In this document: piece by piece, positions 9,816 through 19,351 of the stretch
How positions within the stretch are numbered: the first letter of the stretch is position 1
Layout: every line of letters starts with the position of its first letter
DNA from: DATBVX01 sp963696675
GTDB lineage: Bacteria; Pseudomonadota; Gammaproteobacteria; Steroidobacterales; Steroidobacteraceae
Assembly: GCA_963696675.1 (NCBI GenBank)
Contig: CAVOLM010000055.1
Coordinates: forward strand, 14,947 to 78,946
Length of the DNA stretch: 64,000 nucleotides
Direction of reading: 5' to 3'
Position numbers and translations under genes: made by a program
Notes under the pieces: model-generated
What the model saw: only the letters and a program-made list of their open reading frames with translations
What the model was told of the DNA's origin: nothing
Databases searched by the model: none

Positions 9816-10844
9816 ATGCCGAAGCGAAATTCCACCACGGCGGGACCAAAGCGCGCCCGGACGCATCGCGTCGTGATGCTCGCCTACCCCGACGCGCAGG
9901 TGCTCGACGTCACGGGTCCTCTCGAAGTGTTCGCACGGACGAGCCGCTGGCTCAAGGATCACCGCGCCCAGCGCGTTCCCGCCTATGAGATCGAGCTGAC
10001 GGCGCCTGCGGCCGGGCCATTGGCCATGTCGAGCGGGTTGAAGCTGGTCGCCGAACGCTCATTTCGCGAAGTGGAGCGTGTGGACACTCTCCTGCTCGCT
10101 GGCGGCATTGGCTTCCAGGCCGTGACGCGTAACGCCGAGGTGATTCGCTGGATTCAACGCAAAGCGCAGACTGTGGAGCGCGTAGGCTCGATCTGCACTG
10201 GCGCGTTCGTGCTCGCCGCGTGTGGGCTGCTCGATCACAAGTCGGCGACGACACATTGGGCCTACTGCGATCGGCTCGCGAAAGCGGTACCGGGCTGCAC
10301 CGTCGACCCCGACGCGCTCTACGTCCGCAATGGCAATGTGTACACCTCCGCTGGTGTCACTGCGGGTATGGACATGGCGCTTGCCATGGTCGAGGAGGAC
10401 TGGGGCAAGGCGACCGCGCTCGCCGTCGCGCAGGAGCTGGTGATGTTCCTGAAGCGCCCGGGAGGACAATCGCAGTTCAGCCGCTACCTGCAGGCGCAGC
10501 AGCGCGATGATCCCTTTGGGAAGCTCCAACTTTGGGTGCTCGAGCATCTCGATGCGAATCTTTCGGTGGAGAAGCTCGCGGAGGTCGCGGGACTCAGCGT
10601 GCGGCACTTCTCCCGGCAATTCAGCAACGCGGTCGGCGTGTCGCCTGCCGCGTTCGTGCAGCGCCTGCGCGTCGAAGAAGCGCGACGCTGCATCGAGGAC
10701 GGCTCCAACCGGCTCAAGAGTGTCGCGCGGCGCTGCGGCTTCGCGGATGAGCAATCGTTGCGGCGCGCGTTTCGACGCGCCCTGGGTGTCACACCGGCAG
10801 AATACCGAAGTCGCTTTGCGCCTTCTGTCACCCACCAGACTTAG
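9816..10844 (+). CDS. GlxA-family AraC transcriptional regulator
   Basis: The 342-residue protein has an N-terminal DJ-1/PfpI-like domain (residues about 18-190: VVMLAYPDAQVLDVTGPLEV, Cys of the nucleophile-elbow sequence VGSICTGAFVLAACGLLD). The C-terminal AraC double helix-turn-helix spans about 225-335 (LSVEKLAEVAGLSVRHFSRQ, VARRCGFADEQSLRRAFRRA, LGVTPAEYR). Family members act as ligand-responsive activators of catabolic genes; no ligand can be assigned. It is divergent from the PAS kinase and stands alone. Confidence 0.92.
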   Translation: MPKRNSTTAGPKRARTHRVVMLAYPDAQVLDVTGPLEVFARTSRWLKDHRAQRVPAYEIELTAPAAGPLAMSSGLKLVAERSFREVERVDTLLLAGGIGFQAVTRNAEVIRWIQRKAQTVERVGSICTGAFVLAACGLLDHKSATTHWAYCDRLAKAVPGCTVDPDALYVRNGNVYTSAGVTAGMDMALAMVEEDWGKATALAVAQELVMFLKRPGGQSQFSRYLQAQQRDDPFGKLQLWVLEHLDANLSVEKLAEVAGLSVRHFSRQFSNAVGVSPAAFVQRLRVEEARRCIEDGSNRLKSVARRCGFADEQSLRRAFRRALGVTPAEYRSRFAPSVTHQT

Positions 10845-10872
10845 TTTCAAGGGCGCGCGTAAAGGGAGTTGC

Positions 10873-11739
10873 TCAAAAGGTTCGTGTGAAAAAGAGAAGC
10901 GCTGCCCAACGCGACTTGGTCTCGAATTTGACCTGAGTCTCCCCGGCTGGCGGAGCCTTTCCCTCATCAAATCCATCCGCTAGTGACTTGACGTCTGAGT
11001 CCAATATCGCGCCAATTCCGACTGAGAACCCGTCGGACTGGCCCTTCTTTGTGTCCTTCCAGCCGAACATGATGCCGGCTCCAAACGCCGACAATAGCTC
11101 ATCGGTCTTGGCAACGATTCCGAAGAACGGCCCGACACCGAAAGAACCCGCATAGCAGCTCTCCATGTGACACCAGCCGTAATAGTGACTTTCCAATATC
11201 ACTCGTGGCTCCTGAGTTTCATCTTTGATGGCGCGTACTGTTCCGTCGACAGCAATTTCTGCCTCCGAAATGACCTTATCCCCCGAGAAGGAGACTCCAA
11301 CCCCAACACCAAAAGTCAGGCCCATGAACTTCGCCTCACCACCGATCTCTTCCGCCTGATCGCTTGCCTGCTTTTGGAAATCCTGCACAACCAGCGCGGC
11401 GCGAGCCGCTTCAGAACCTTCTTCGGCCACCACTAGCGCGCCCAATGTAGATACGCACTCTTCATAGCGCCTGGCGGCGTCATATCGTTCTGAGGCAGGC
11501 TTGCTTGTCTTCCTTACGTAGGCACTTACGTGTGCCTGCGTACAATCAGCGAGGTCGGGCCGCGTTGCTGCCAGCTCCGCGAAGATGCTGCCATTGGCAA
11601 CGGTGACCTGAAGGTCGGTCAGCGTTCGGCTCTTGCCGCCAAGGATGACTTGCGCGTGAGCCTGACCGCTGCCCACCGTCACCAGCGCTCCGAGAATCAG
11701 TTGAATCAGGCCGAGTCGCCCGTAGTTGTTACGTTCCAT
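10873..11739 (-). CDS. secreted protein of unknown function, AT-rich
   Basis: I do not recognise a family. The 288-residue product has a signal peptide (cleavage likely after GQAHA), a helical Cys-containing middle (LADCTQAHVSAYVRK, RYEECVSTLG) and a C-terminal half with alternating glycine-rich strands (FMGLTFGVGVGVSFSG, FGVGPFFGIVAK, FGAGIMFGWK), ending in the aromatic residue RTF. That pattern fits a small outer-membrane beta barrel. Base composition is visibly lower in GC than every neighbour, and the gene lies beside the 3' end of a tRNA-Gly, both hints of horizontal arrival. No integrase or att repeat was found. Confidence 0.75.
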   Translation of the reverse strand: MERNNYGRLGLIQLILGALVTVGSGQAHAQVILGGKSRTLTDLQVTVANGSIFAELAATRPDLADCTQAHVSAYVRKTSKPASERYDAARRYEECVSTLGALVVAEEGSEAARAALVVQDFQKQASDQAEEIGGEAKFMGLTFGVGVGVSFSGDKVISEAEIAVDGTVRAIKDETQEPRVILESHYYGWCHMESCYAGSFGVGPFFGIVAKTDELLSAFGAGIMFGWKDTKKGQSDGFSVGIGAILDSDVKSLADGFDEGKAPPAGETQVKFETKSRWAALLFFTRTF

Positions 11740-11865
11740 GACTCGCTCCCCTTGCCCGGGTTGTTATGGTTTACCTTCGATAGCCACCTAGGAGGGTTAA
11801 AGAAGAAGTCTTTCCGATTGTCGTTTTTCGTCACCCTGTTCGGCTATCTGGAAGTCCCGGATTCG

Positions 11866-11939
11866 TGGAGCGGGTGAAGGGAATCGAACCCTCGTCACTT
11901 GGTTGGGAACCAAGAGCTCTACCATTGAGCTACACCCGC
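11866..11939 (-). tRNA. tRNA-Gly (anticodon CCC)
   Basis: The 74-base cloverleaf on the minus strand has acceptor arms GCGGGTG / CACCCGC, a D arm with GTAGCTCAATGGTAGAGC, an anticodon loop TTCCCAA giving anticodon CCC, a T arm with GGTTCGATTCC, discriminator T and an encoded CCA (866-868 of the 11 kb block). All stems pair. It lies between the AT-rich secreted protein gene and the M20 peptidase gene. Confidence 0.96.
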
Positions 11940-12003
11940 AGCGGGCAGTGATTCTACGAGCGCACCTCCAGTACGGGCAACGCTTGTTGTCCCCCACCGG
12001 AAA

Positions 12004-13399
12004 TCAGTGCTTTGCGGCCAGCTCCTTGAGCAGCACGTAGTAGTACGTCAGGCCGTTATAGAAGGACTCGACGGGCAGGCGCTCATTGAGACCGTGCGAG
12101 AAGACGTCGCTCTCCTTGCTGAAGGTCGAGGACACGCCGTAGGTCGGAATTCCTGCCTGGCTGAAGATCGCCCCATCGGTCGCATAGGGAACCATGTCCG
12201 GGACGATTATCGTCCCCGGATACACGCTGTGCACGGCCTTGGTCACGGCCGCCATGACGTCGCTGCGAATCGGCGACGGCTTGGCAACCGCGGGATTGTT
12301 GATGAGCTTGAGCTCGACTTTTTCGCCCGCTAGCTTCTGTAGCTTGCCCTTCACCTCGTCAACGCTGCTGCCCGGAAAGACACGGCAATTGATTACCGCG
12401 GTCGCGGTCTGCGGCAGTGCATTCTCGGCGTGACCCGCCTTGAGCATGGTCGCAACACAGGTGGTGCGCGTGCGTCCGACATCCTGCGGACTGTTGTAGA
12501 GGATGTCCGCGGCCGCGGCGTCGTGCGGATTCGCGGCGAAACGGGCCATGGCCTGACCAAGCTCACCGGGCGTCGCGGCAGCGGACGCCTTGAAGCTGCC
12601 CAGTGTCCAGTCGTTCCACATCACCGGAAAGCGATACGCCTGCACCGCCTTGAGTGCATCCGCCAGCTCATAGATCGCATTGTCATTGCGCGGCCGGGAG
12701 CTGTGCCCGCCGGGGTTGTGCACCGTCATCTCGAACGTGACGGACGCCTTCTCTGCGCCCTGCAGCGTGTAGAGCTGTGCCTTGCCGGTCTGCTCGTCGA
12801 ACGTGCCGCCACCACCATCGCTGTTGAGCGCGAACTCGGCATCGACCAGGTCGCGATGCTTGTCGACGAGATCGCGAGTTGTCGCCTGCGCAGTCTCTTC
12901 ATCGCCGCTGAAGACGATCACCAGGTCACGCGTGGGAACGAAATGCTCCGCCTTGAGGCGCAGAAATGTCGCGGTCAGAATCGCGATTTCGCTCTTGATG
13001 TCGTAGGTACCACGCCCGAAGAAGAAGCCGTTCTCCTCGATCAGCGTGTACGGATCGCGTTCCCAGTCTTCGCGGTTCGCGGTGACCACGTCCATGTGGG
13101 CAAGCAGCAGGATCGGCTTGCCGCCGGTACCGTTGCCGCGATAACGAACCACCAGCGATGCCGTCTCGTCGTACGGGATGATGTGGATATCGTCGCTTGC
13201 GAATCCGCCGGCGCGGAACTTGCCGGCGAGGTACTCGGCCATGACCGGGACCTGGTGAAGGCCTTCCGAGGTCTTGAAGGCGATGATCGAGCGGAAAATA
13301 TCGAGCGCTTGTGCGCGAACAGCTTGCGGGTGCATCCGCGTGCGCGCCGCCGACCGCCGCGACCAAACCGGCCGCCACTAGAGCCAACAATAATCGCAT
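12004..13399 (-). CDS. secreted M20-family metallopeptidase (one frameshift)
   Basis: The catalytic domain carries the M20 zinc-site motifs: ILLLAHMDVV (His), FFGRGTYDIKSEIA (bridging Asp), VFSGDEETAQ (catalytic Glu), LNSDGGGG and a late His in VFSHGLNERLP. The dimerisation-domain marker NPGGHSSRP is present. The first residues are in another frame: ATG 13399 gives MRLLLALVAAGLVAAVGGAH, a signal peptide. One extra base near 13330 precedes HPQAVRAQALDIFRS, and total length is 3n+1. The enzyme is predicted to be periplasmic and to cleave small peptides or acyl-amino acids; the substrate is not deducible. Confidence 0.88.
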
Positions 13400-13430
13400 T
13401 GGATTCCCTGTCGTGAGATCGCGAACCGCC

Positions 13431-14537
13431 TCAACGGATGACGCGCGCGCCCTTTCCCTTCATGACGGCCTCGACTTCCCTGGCATTGACCATGGAAGTG
13501 TCGCCGGGTGTCGTCATCGCAAGCGCGCCGTGTGCCGCGCCGTATTCGACTGCAGCCTGTGGGCCCTTGCCCTCGAGGAACGCATACGCGAGACCGGACG
13601 CAAAGCCATCGCCGCCACCGACGCGATCGTAGATCTCGAGGTTCTCGCGCATGATCGACTGATAGAACTGGCCGCCCGCATACAGGATCGCCGACCAGTC
13701 GTTGAAGCTCGCGGTTTTCGCGTTGCGCAAGGTGGTGGCGGCGACCTTGAAGTTCGGGAATTGCTTCACGGCCGTCTGGATCATTTTCTTGAAGTTCGCC
13801 GGGTCGATCGCGGAGATGTGCTCATCGAGCCCTTCGACTTCGAAACCGAGGCACGCGGTGAAATCCTCTTCGTTGCCGATCATCACGTCGACATATTTCG
13901 CGATGCTGCGGTTGATTCGCTGCGCACCTTCCTTGCCGCCCTGGCTCTTCCATAGCGAGGCGCGGTAGTTCAGATCGTAGGAGACGATCGTGCCGTGTTT
14001 GCGGGCGATTTCTACCGCTTCGATCACCGTGTCAGCAGTATTCGAAGCGAGCGCTGCGAAGATGCCGCCGGTGTGAAACCAGCGCACGCCCTCCTCACCG
14101 AAGAGCTGCTCCCAGTTCACTTCGCCTGGCTTGAGCTGCGAGGCGGCGGAATGACCGCGATCGGAGCAGCCGAGCGCCGCGCGAATGCCGAATCCCTTCT
14201 CGGTGAAATTGAGGCCGACGCGCGTGTTGCGGCCGATGCCGTCGAACTCACGCCATACGACGTGCGACAGGTCGACGCCACCCTGCATGATCAGATCTTC
14301 CACCAGCCAGCCGAGATCATTGACTGGCAACGCAGTGACGACGGTGGAACGCTTGCCCCAGCACTTGCGCATCGCGCGCGCCACGTTGTATTCGCCGCCG
14401 CCTTCCCACACCTGGAAGCTGCGCGCGTTGCGCACGCGGCCGAATCCCGGATCGAAGCGCAGCATCACCTCGCCGAGCGATGCGCAGTCCCAGCGAGTTT
14501 CGCCGGCCGGTCGAATCTTGAGCACGTTGTCGGCCAT
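13431..14537 (-). CDS. kdgK: 2-keto-3-deoxygluconate kinase (PfkB family)
   Basis: The 368-residue sugar kinase has the PfkB signatures: GGGEYNVARAMRKCWGK near the N-terminus and YDRVGGGDGFASGLAYAFLE with the catalytic Asp and anion hole near residue 310. It phosphorylates 2-keto-3-deoxygluconate to KDPG. It starts 3 bases after the KDPG aldolase gene, so the pair forms the lower branch of hexuronate/Entner-Doudoroff breakdown (KDG to pyruvate plus glyceraldehyde 3-phosphate). The specificity assignment rests on this context and on similarity to long KdgK-type PfkB proteins. Confidence 0.88.
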   Translation of the reverse strand: MADNVLKIRPAGETRWDCASLGEVMLRFDPGFGRVRNARSFQVWEGGGEYNVARAMRKCWGKRSTVVTALPVNDLGWLVEDLIMQGGVDLSHVVWREFDGIGRNTRVGLNFTEKGFGIRAALGCSDRGHSAASQLKPGEVNWEQLFGEEGVRWFHTGGIFAALASNTADTVIEAVEIARKHGTIVSYDLNYRASLWKSQGGKEGAQRINRSIAKYVDVMIGNEEDFTACLGFEVEGLDEHISAIDPANFKKMIQTAVKQFPNFKVAATTLRNAKTASFNDWSAILYAGGQFYQSIMRENLEIYDRVGGGDGFASGLAYAFLEGKGPQAAVEYGAAHGALAMTTPGDTSMVNAREVEAVMKGKGARVIR

Positions 14538-14540
14538 GAC

Positions 14541-15212
14541 CTATTTTCCGCGAATCGCCTTGATGATCTTGATCGTCTGGCGCACTTTCTCCTCCAGCCC
14601 CGCGTAGTCCTGCTTGTCGAGCACCTGCTTGCTGATGAGATTGGCGCCCATGCCGACCGCCGCGACGCCGGCGCCAAACCAGGCACGCAGCGACTCCTCC
14701 GTCGTGTCGACAGCTCCCGTGGGCATGATGCGAGTCCAGGGAGAAGGCGCCAGGACGGCCTTGACGAAATCCGGTCCCCCCACCGAGCCGGCCGGAAATA
14801 TCTTGACGATCTCGCAACCGAGTTCCTCGGCGAAGCCGATCTCCGAAGCGCTGCCGCAGCCGGGGCTGTAAGGAATCTTGCGGCGATTGCAGAGCTTGGC
14901 GACGTCGGGATTGAGCACAGGTCCAACGACGAAGCGCGCGCCATTCGCGATGTAGATGCCTGCGGTCGGCGCATCGACGATCGATCCCACGCCCATGATC
15001 ACGCTCGGGTCCGCCTTGGCGAAATGACGCGTGACCTCGAGGAACACGTGTGCCGCGAACTCACCGCGGTTGGTGAACTCGATGCACTTGGCGCCGCCGT
15101 TGGCGCAGGCCTGGATCACCTTTTTGCACACATCGACGTCCGGATGATAGAAAACCGGTATCACGCCGATGTCCATCATCGCCGTCAGGACTGCCATGCG
15201 GTCCTTGACCAT
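14541..15212 (-). CDS. eda: KDPG aldolase / 4-hydroxy-2-oxoglutarate aldolase
   Basis: The 223-residue class I aldolase cleaves KDPG to pyruvate and glyceraldehyde 3-phosphate. Visible markers are GVIPVFYHPD at the N-terminus, CIEFTNRGEFAAHVFLEV, GVGSIVDAPTA, YSPGCGSASE and CEIVKIFPAGSVGGPDFVKA, where the Lys of IVKIFPA is the expected Schiff-base residue. It is the first gene of the eda-kdgK pair. No edd or uronate genes lie next to it in this window. Confidence 0.93.
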   Translation of the reverse strand: MVKDRMAVLTAMMDIGVIPVFYHPDVDVCKKVIQACANGGAKCIEFTNRGEFAAHVFLEVTRHFAKADPSVIMGVGSIVDAPTAGIYIANGARFVVGPVLNPDVAKLCNRRKIPYSPGCGSASEIGFAEELGCEIVKIFPAGSVGGPDFVKAVLAPSPWTRIMPTGAVDTTEESLRAWFGAGVAAVGMGANLISKQVLDKQDYAGLEEKVRQTIKIIKAIRGK

Positions 15213-15351
15213 GCCGACTCTCCTCAGACTGAAGCACTATGCCTCGCGAGTGAAGGCACCGCGGGCAGGTGCGAAATTCTGGTGGAACAACGCACCGCGA
15301 TCAATCAAGAAATTTGTCCCGGGACATTCGAGCCGGGACTAGAGTAGCGGC

Positions 15352-16053
15352 ATGTCCACGATGCATCCCGCTCCTGGGCCCGAGCACCGGCAGGTGCGCA
15401 GCTATGTGCGCCGGGCGGGGCGCATCACCACTGCCCAGATGCGCGCACTCAAGGAGCTGTGGCCGAAATACGGTGTCGACTTCTCGCCTCATGCCGCGGA
15501 TCTGAGCGTGATATTCGGCCGAACAGCGCCGCGGCTGCTGGAGATCGGCTTTGGCAACGGCGAAGTGCTCACTGCCGTGGCGGCGCAACGTCGCGACTGG
15601 GATTGTCTCGGGATCGAAGTCCACGAACCCGGAGTCGGCAGGGTCTTGCTGCAGGCCGCGTCCGCGGAGCTGTCGAACCTGCGGGTGTTTCGTCACGATG
15701 CCGTCGAAGTGCTCGCGCAGCAGGTACCTGATGCCTCATTCGACGAGGTCTTCATCTTTTTTCCGGATCCCTGGCCGAAGAAACGCCACCACAAACGCCG
15801 CCTGATCCAGCGACCGTTCGTTGAGCTGCTAACGAGCAGATTGCGACGTGGCGCGATACTGCGCCTCGCGACTGACTGGCAGCCCTACGCCGAACAGATG
15901 CGGGAGGTACTGGACGCTTGCCCAGGACTCGCGAGCTGCGCAGGCCAATCAGGCTATGCGCAGCGCCCCTCGATCCGCCCGCTCACGCGCTTCGAGCGTC
16001 GTGGTCAGCGTCTGGGGCATGGCGTGTGGGATCTGGAGTATCGGAAAGTCTAG
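15352..16053 (+). CDS. trmB: tRNA (guanine-N7)-methyltransferase TrmB
   Basis: The 233-residue Rossmann methyltransferase has the SAM-binding motif LLEIGFGNGEVLTAVA and the TrmB hallmark FPDPWPKKRHHKRRLIQ. N-terminal RSYVRRAGRITTAQ is also typical of the family. It makes m7G46 in tRNA. Its stop codon overlaps the stop of marC in the palindrome CTAG at 16050-16053. Confidence 0.96.
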   Translation: MSTMHPAPGPEHRQVRSYVRRAGRITTAQMRALKELWPKYGVDFSPHAADLSVIFGRTAPRLLEIGFGNGEVLTAVAAQRRDWDCLGIEVHEPGVGRVLLQAASAELSNLRVFRHDAVEVLAQQVPDASFDEVFIFFPDPWPKKRHHKRRLIQRPFVELLTSRLRRGAILRLATDWQPYAEQMREVLDACPGLASCAGQSGYAQRPSIRPLTRFERRGQRLGHGVWDLEYRKV

Positions 16054-16673
16054 GCGAGACTGCCCTTCACGCCGTCGATGACGAACTGCACGGCGAGTGC
16101 CCCCAGGATGACTCCCGTAAGCCGACTCACGACATTTGCGCCGGTCACACCGAGCGCACGCATGACTTGTGGTGTAAGCAACATCAGCACGAATGTGATC
16201 GCCAGGACGAGGATTACGACGCCCATCATCCCTAGGAAAAGCAGCGAGGTACGCTGCAAGCCTCCAGTGACGAGAAGGATTGTTGCGAGCGCGCCCGGCC
16301 CGGCGATAAAGGGGAACGCAAGCGGAAACACCGCGATGTCGGGCCGTCGCTTGACCTCTTCTTCCTCAGTGCTGGTCGTGGTCCGCGCACCCGAAGGTCG
16401 CACATACACCATGTCGAGTGCGATCAGGAACAGCATCAGGCCGCCGAAAATGCGAAACGCATTCAGACTGATGCCCATCGTGTCGAGGAGCGCACCGCCC
16501 GCGAGTGCAAACGCAACGAGAATGAGTCCTGCAAGTATTACAGCTTTGCAAGCCATCTTGCGCTTATAGCCCGTGCTCGCGCCCTCGGTGAGGGCCGCAA
16601 ACATGGGCACGAGGCTGATCGGTTCAACTACGACGAAGAACAACACGAAGAATTTGATCAGCGCTTCGATCAT
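16050..16673 (-). CDS. MarC/YhgN-type integral membrane protein
   Basis: The 207-residue protein has six predicted transmembrane helices: MIEALIKFFVLFFVVVEPIS, a second near residue 45, a third near 72, FPLAFPFIAGPGALATI near 120, a fifth near 145 and a last one at the C-terminus. It has a charged loop after helix 3 (TSTEEEEVKRR). The PFIAGPGA segment marks the MarC family. The transport function of the family is unproven. It overlaps the trmB stop tail to tail. Confidence 0.9.
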   Translation of the reverse strand: MIEALIKFFVLFFVVVEPISLVPMFAALTEGASTGYKRKMACKAVILAGLILVAFALAGGALLDTMGISLNAFRIFGGLMLFLIALDMVYVRPSGARTTTSTEEEEVKRRPDIAVFPLAFPFIAGPGALATILLVTGGLQRTSLLFLGMMGVVILVLAITFVLMLLTPQVMRALGVTGANVVSRLTGVILGALAVQFVIDGVKGSLA

Positions 16674-16815
16674 GATGCTGTGCAGAAAATATTACGCTTG
16701 CCTCGTGTGCGACTCTGGGCTGACACTTGAGTGCACGCGAGCATAGCAGTGGCGGCTGGCTCGCAGCATGAGGACACAAACCAGGCTGGATGCCAGACCA
16801 CGGGGGAAGCACACA

Positions 16816-17136
16816 ATGGAAGGAAGGGCTCCGAACATACCGACGCCGGTCGTTGGCGACTGGTACCGCCGGCAAGGCGGAGAGTTGTTTGAGATCGTGG
16901 CGATCGATGAAGACGATGGCACGATTGAAGTGCAGCACTTCGACGGCACGGTTGAAGAGCTGGACTTCGAGTCCTGGGACGACCAGTGGCAGGACGCCCT
17001 TCTGGAAGCGGCGGAAGCACCAGAGGACTGGACCGGGTCGGTCGATGTCGAGCCCGAAGATGTCGAAGACAACGATGAGCTCAATTCCGAGCGCCAGTGG
17101 CTGAGCCCGCTCGACTATTTCGACCAGTCGAGCTGA
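16816..17136 (+). CDS. small acidic protein, DUF6763-like
   Basis: Starting at ATG 16816, with a GGGGGAAG ribosome site in front, the product is 106 residues. It has PVVGDWYRRQGGELFEIVAI, DEDDGTIEVQHFDGTVEELD and a very acidic tail ending SPLDYFDQSS. I match it from memory to the uncharacterised gammaproteobacterial family DUF6763; the function is unknown. The compact beta-rich beginning resembles small SH3-like folds, which is only an impression. It is divergent from marC and convergent with the AmpG-like permease. Confidence 0.75.
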   Translation: MEGRAPNIPTPVVGDWYRRQGGELFEIVAIDEDDGTIEVQHFDGTVEELDFESWDDQWQDALLEAAEAPEDWTGSVDVEPEDVEDNDELNSERQWLSPLDYFDQSS

Positions 17137-17185
17137 TTTCTCGTCGCGATTCTGAATTCCTGCCTGCGCCGCGCGCAGGCCGCGC

Positions 17186-18533
17186 TCATTTCGCCTGTCC
17201 GCTCGCTGCCGGCACACGCCCGACCAGCCAGTAGAGCAACAACAATCCGGGGATGCTCAGGGACGCGGTGTAGATAAAGAAGCGCGGATAACCAATGGCG
17301 TCGACCACGAACCCGGATGCTCCCATCAGGAGTTTTCCCGGCAGCGCGTAGAGCGATGAGAAGAGCGCGTACTGGGTCGCCGTATACCTGGCACTGGTGA
17401 GGCTGGAGAGAAATGCGATCAGGGCCGTCCCGTGCACGCCCAGCGCAAGGTTGTCGGCACCGTTCGCCAGGGCGAGTCCCAGGCGACTCGGAGAAGCGGC
17501 AGAGGCCAGCGCCGAGTACGCCAGGTTGGAGCAGATGATCAGGACGCTCCCGAGAACCAGCGCGCGCGTGGTTCCGAGCTTGGCGACTACCGTGCCGCCC
17601 AAGAGGACTCCGAGAATCGACATCAGCAAGCCTGGTCCCTTCACCACCGCCGCAATTTCCTTCAGCGTAAATCCCGCGTCGAGGTAAAACGGGTTCGACA
17701 TCACGCCCATCGCAAAGTCGGTGAGTCGATAGGTGCAGATGAAAACCAGAATCAGGATGCCGAGCCTGGAACCATAGCGCGCAAAGAAGTCGATGAGCGG
17801 ACATACGACCGCGTCGATGAAGCGTGCGCCCGCGTTGCGCAGCGGCGCCGGCCAATGGGCATTGCGCTCCAGCCATTCGACGACATCGCTGTTCACGTCG
17901 TTGGGATTCAGGAGCGACGTAAACCGACGGCTCGCGAACCAGCAGAGTCGTCACGATGCCGATCGCCATCAGTGCCGCCATCGCGGCGTAGGTCATGGAC
18001 CATCCGTGATCAGCGGCAATCCAGAATGCACCTGCCGTCCCCATCGCAATGGCGATGCGATAGCCCAGCTGGTAGGCCGCCGCCATCGCACCCTGGTGGT
18101 CCGCAGGCGCCGATTCGATGCGCCACGCATCGAGCGCTATGTCCTGGGTCGCTGAAGCGAACGCCACGAAGAGCGCACCGAACACGACCGCGGTGAGATT
18201 GGCCGCGGGATCGGAATGTGCCAGGTTCAGTAACCCGAGCACGACGCCGACTTGCGCTATCAGCATCCAACTGCGTCGCCGGCCGAGCAGGCGATTCAGC
18301 ACCGGCAGCGGCACGCGATCGACGACAGGTGCCCACAGAAACTTGATCGAGTACAGGATCCCCACCCACGCCAGCATCCCGATGGTCGCGCGCTCGATTC
18401 CAGCCTGTCTCAGCCAGGCCGAGAGCGTCTGGAACACCAGCATGAAAGGGAGGCCGGCAGAAAAGCCGAGGAACAACATCGCAGCGACACGCGGTTGCCG
18501 GTAAACCAGCAGCGCGTCGAGCCAGCCTCGCAT
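17186..18533 (-). CDS. AmpG-like MFS permease (one frameshift)
   Basis: ATG 18533 starts MRGWLDALLVYRQPRVAAML, followed by GFSAGLPFMLVFQTLSAWLR, the AmpG N-terminal signature, then TQDIALDAWRIE and further helices, about 12 in all. AmpG imports anhydromuropeptides for peptidoglycan recycling; related AmpG-like MFS proteins have other or unknown cargo. One extra base near 17905 splits the text between VREPSVYV and VVEWLERNAHW; total length is 3n+1. It follows xth by 23 bases in the same direction. Confidence 0.85.
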
Positions 18534-18556
18534 CCCCGATCGGCTCTCGCGCCCGG

Positions 18557-19324
18557 TCAAAGGTCGTAGTCCATGATCAGCGGGGCATGGTCCGAGAAAC
18601 GGTGTGCCTTGAAGATGCTGGCGCGCTGCGGCGCATCGCGCAGCGTGTTGCTCACGACCTGGTAGTCGATCCGCCAGCCCACGTTCTTCTCCCAGGCGCG
18701 GCCGCGATTCGACCACCAGGTGTACTGGTGCGGCTTGTCGTTGACCTGGCGAAAGGCGTCGACGTAGCGCATCGGGCCAAAGAGCTGATCCAGCCAGGCG
18801 CGCTCCTCGGGCAGGAAGCCCGAGTTCTTGCGGTTCGAGCGCCAGTTCCTGAGGTCGATCTCCTTGTGCGCGATGTTCCAGTCGCCGCACAGAACGTACT
18901 GCCGGCGGCTGCGCCCTAGGGTCTCCAGATGGGGCTGAAAACGGTCGAGGAAGCGGAATTTGGATGCTTGCCGTTCCGGTCCTGCTGAGCCCGAAGGCAG
19001 GTAGATCGAGACGATGCTCAGCTTGCCGAAACGGGCTTCGAGGTAGCGTCCCTCGCGATCGAACTCTGGCGTGCCGAAACCGCGCACCACATCGTCCGGC
19101 TCGCGTCGTGTGAACAGTGCCGTGCCAGAGTAGCCCTTGCGTTCGGCGTCAAAGTAGAAGCAGTGATAGCCGCGCGGACGAAAATGCGCTGCGGCGAGCT
19201 GTGATTCCTGCGCCTTGGTTTCCTGCAGGCACACGACATCGGCGCGCTGGCGTTTCAGCCAGTCGAAGAGTCCCTTGCTCGCGGCGGAGCGAACCCCGTT
19301 GACGTTGAGCGTGATGATGCGCAC
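18557..19324 (-). CDS. xthA: exodeoxyribonuclease III
   Basis: The 255-residue protein, from GTG 19324, has all catalytic motifs of the ExoIII/APE family: ITLNVNGVRSAASKG, VCLQETKAQ (metal-binding Glu), YSGTALFTRREP, LCGDWNIAHKEIDL (Asp/Asn), WRIDYQVVS and the C-terminal FSDHAPLIMDYDL (catalytic His). It repairs abasic sites. I choose the GTG because it is the first start able to give the RIITLNVNG beginning; longer reading frames upstream run antisense through pyrE. The 27 bases to pyrE hold a palindromic -10 element. Confidence 0.95.
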   Translation of the reverse strand: MRIITLNVNGVRSAASKGLFDWLKRQRADVVCLQETKAQESQLAAAHFRPRGYHCFYFDAERKGYSGTALFTRREPDDVVRGFGTPEFDREGRYLEARFGKLSIVSIYLPSGSAGPERQASKFRFLDRFQPHLETLGRSRRQYVLCGDWNIAHKEIDLRNWRSNRKNSGFLPEERAWLDQLFGPMRYVDAFRQVNDKPHQYTWWSNRGRAWEKNVGWRIDYQVVSNTLRDAPQRASIFKAHRFSDHAPLIMDYDL

Positions 19325-19332
19325 GCCGCGGC

Positions 19333-19340
19333 AGTATACT
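19333..19340. promoter_or_regulatory. bidirectional -10 candidate between xthA and pyrE
   Basis: The self-complementary octamer AGTATACT lies in the 27-base gap between divergent xthA and pyrE. It presents TATACT, a good -10 hexamer, on both strands, ending 11 bases before the pyrE ATG and 8 bases before the xthA GTG. Transcripts from it would have almost no leader. No convincing -35 element was found on either side. Confidence 0.45.
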
Positions 19341-19351
19341 TCCTCGCGTTC

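Noticed and set aside
11740..12003. Possible genomic-island attachment site at tRNA-Gly
   Set aside because: No second copy of the tRNA 3' end was found near 10845-10872 or elsewhere nearby, and there is no integrase gene in the window.
13431..15212. A complete Entner-Doudoroff operon
   Set aside because: Only kdgK and eda are present; no edd, zwf or uronate genes adjoin them.
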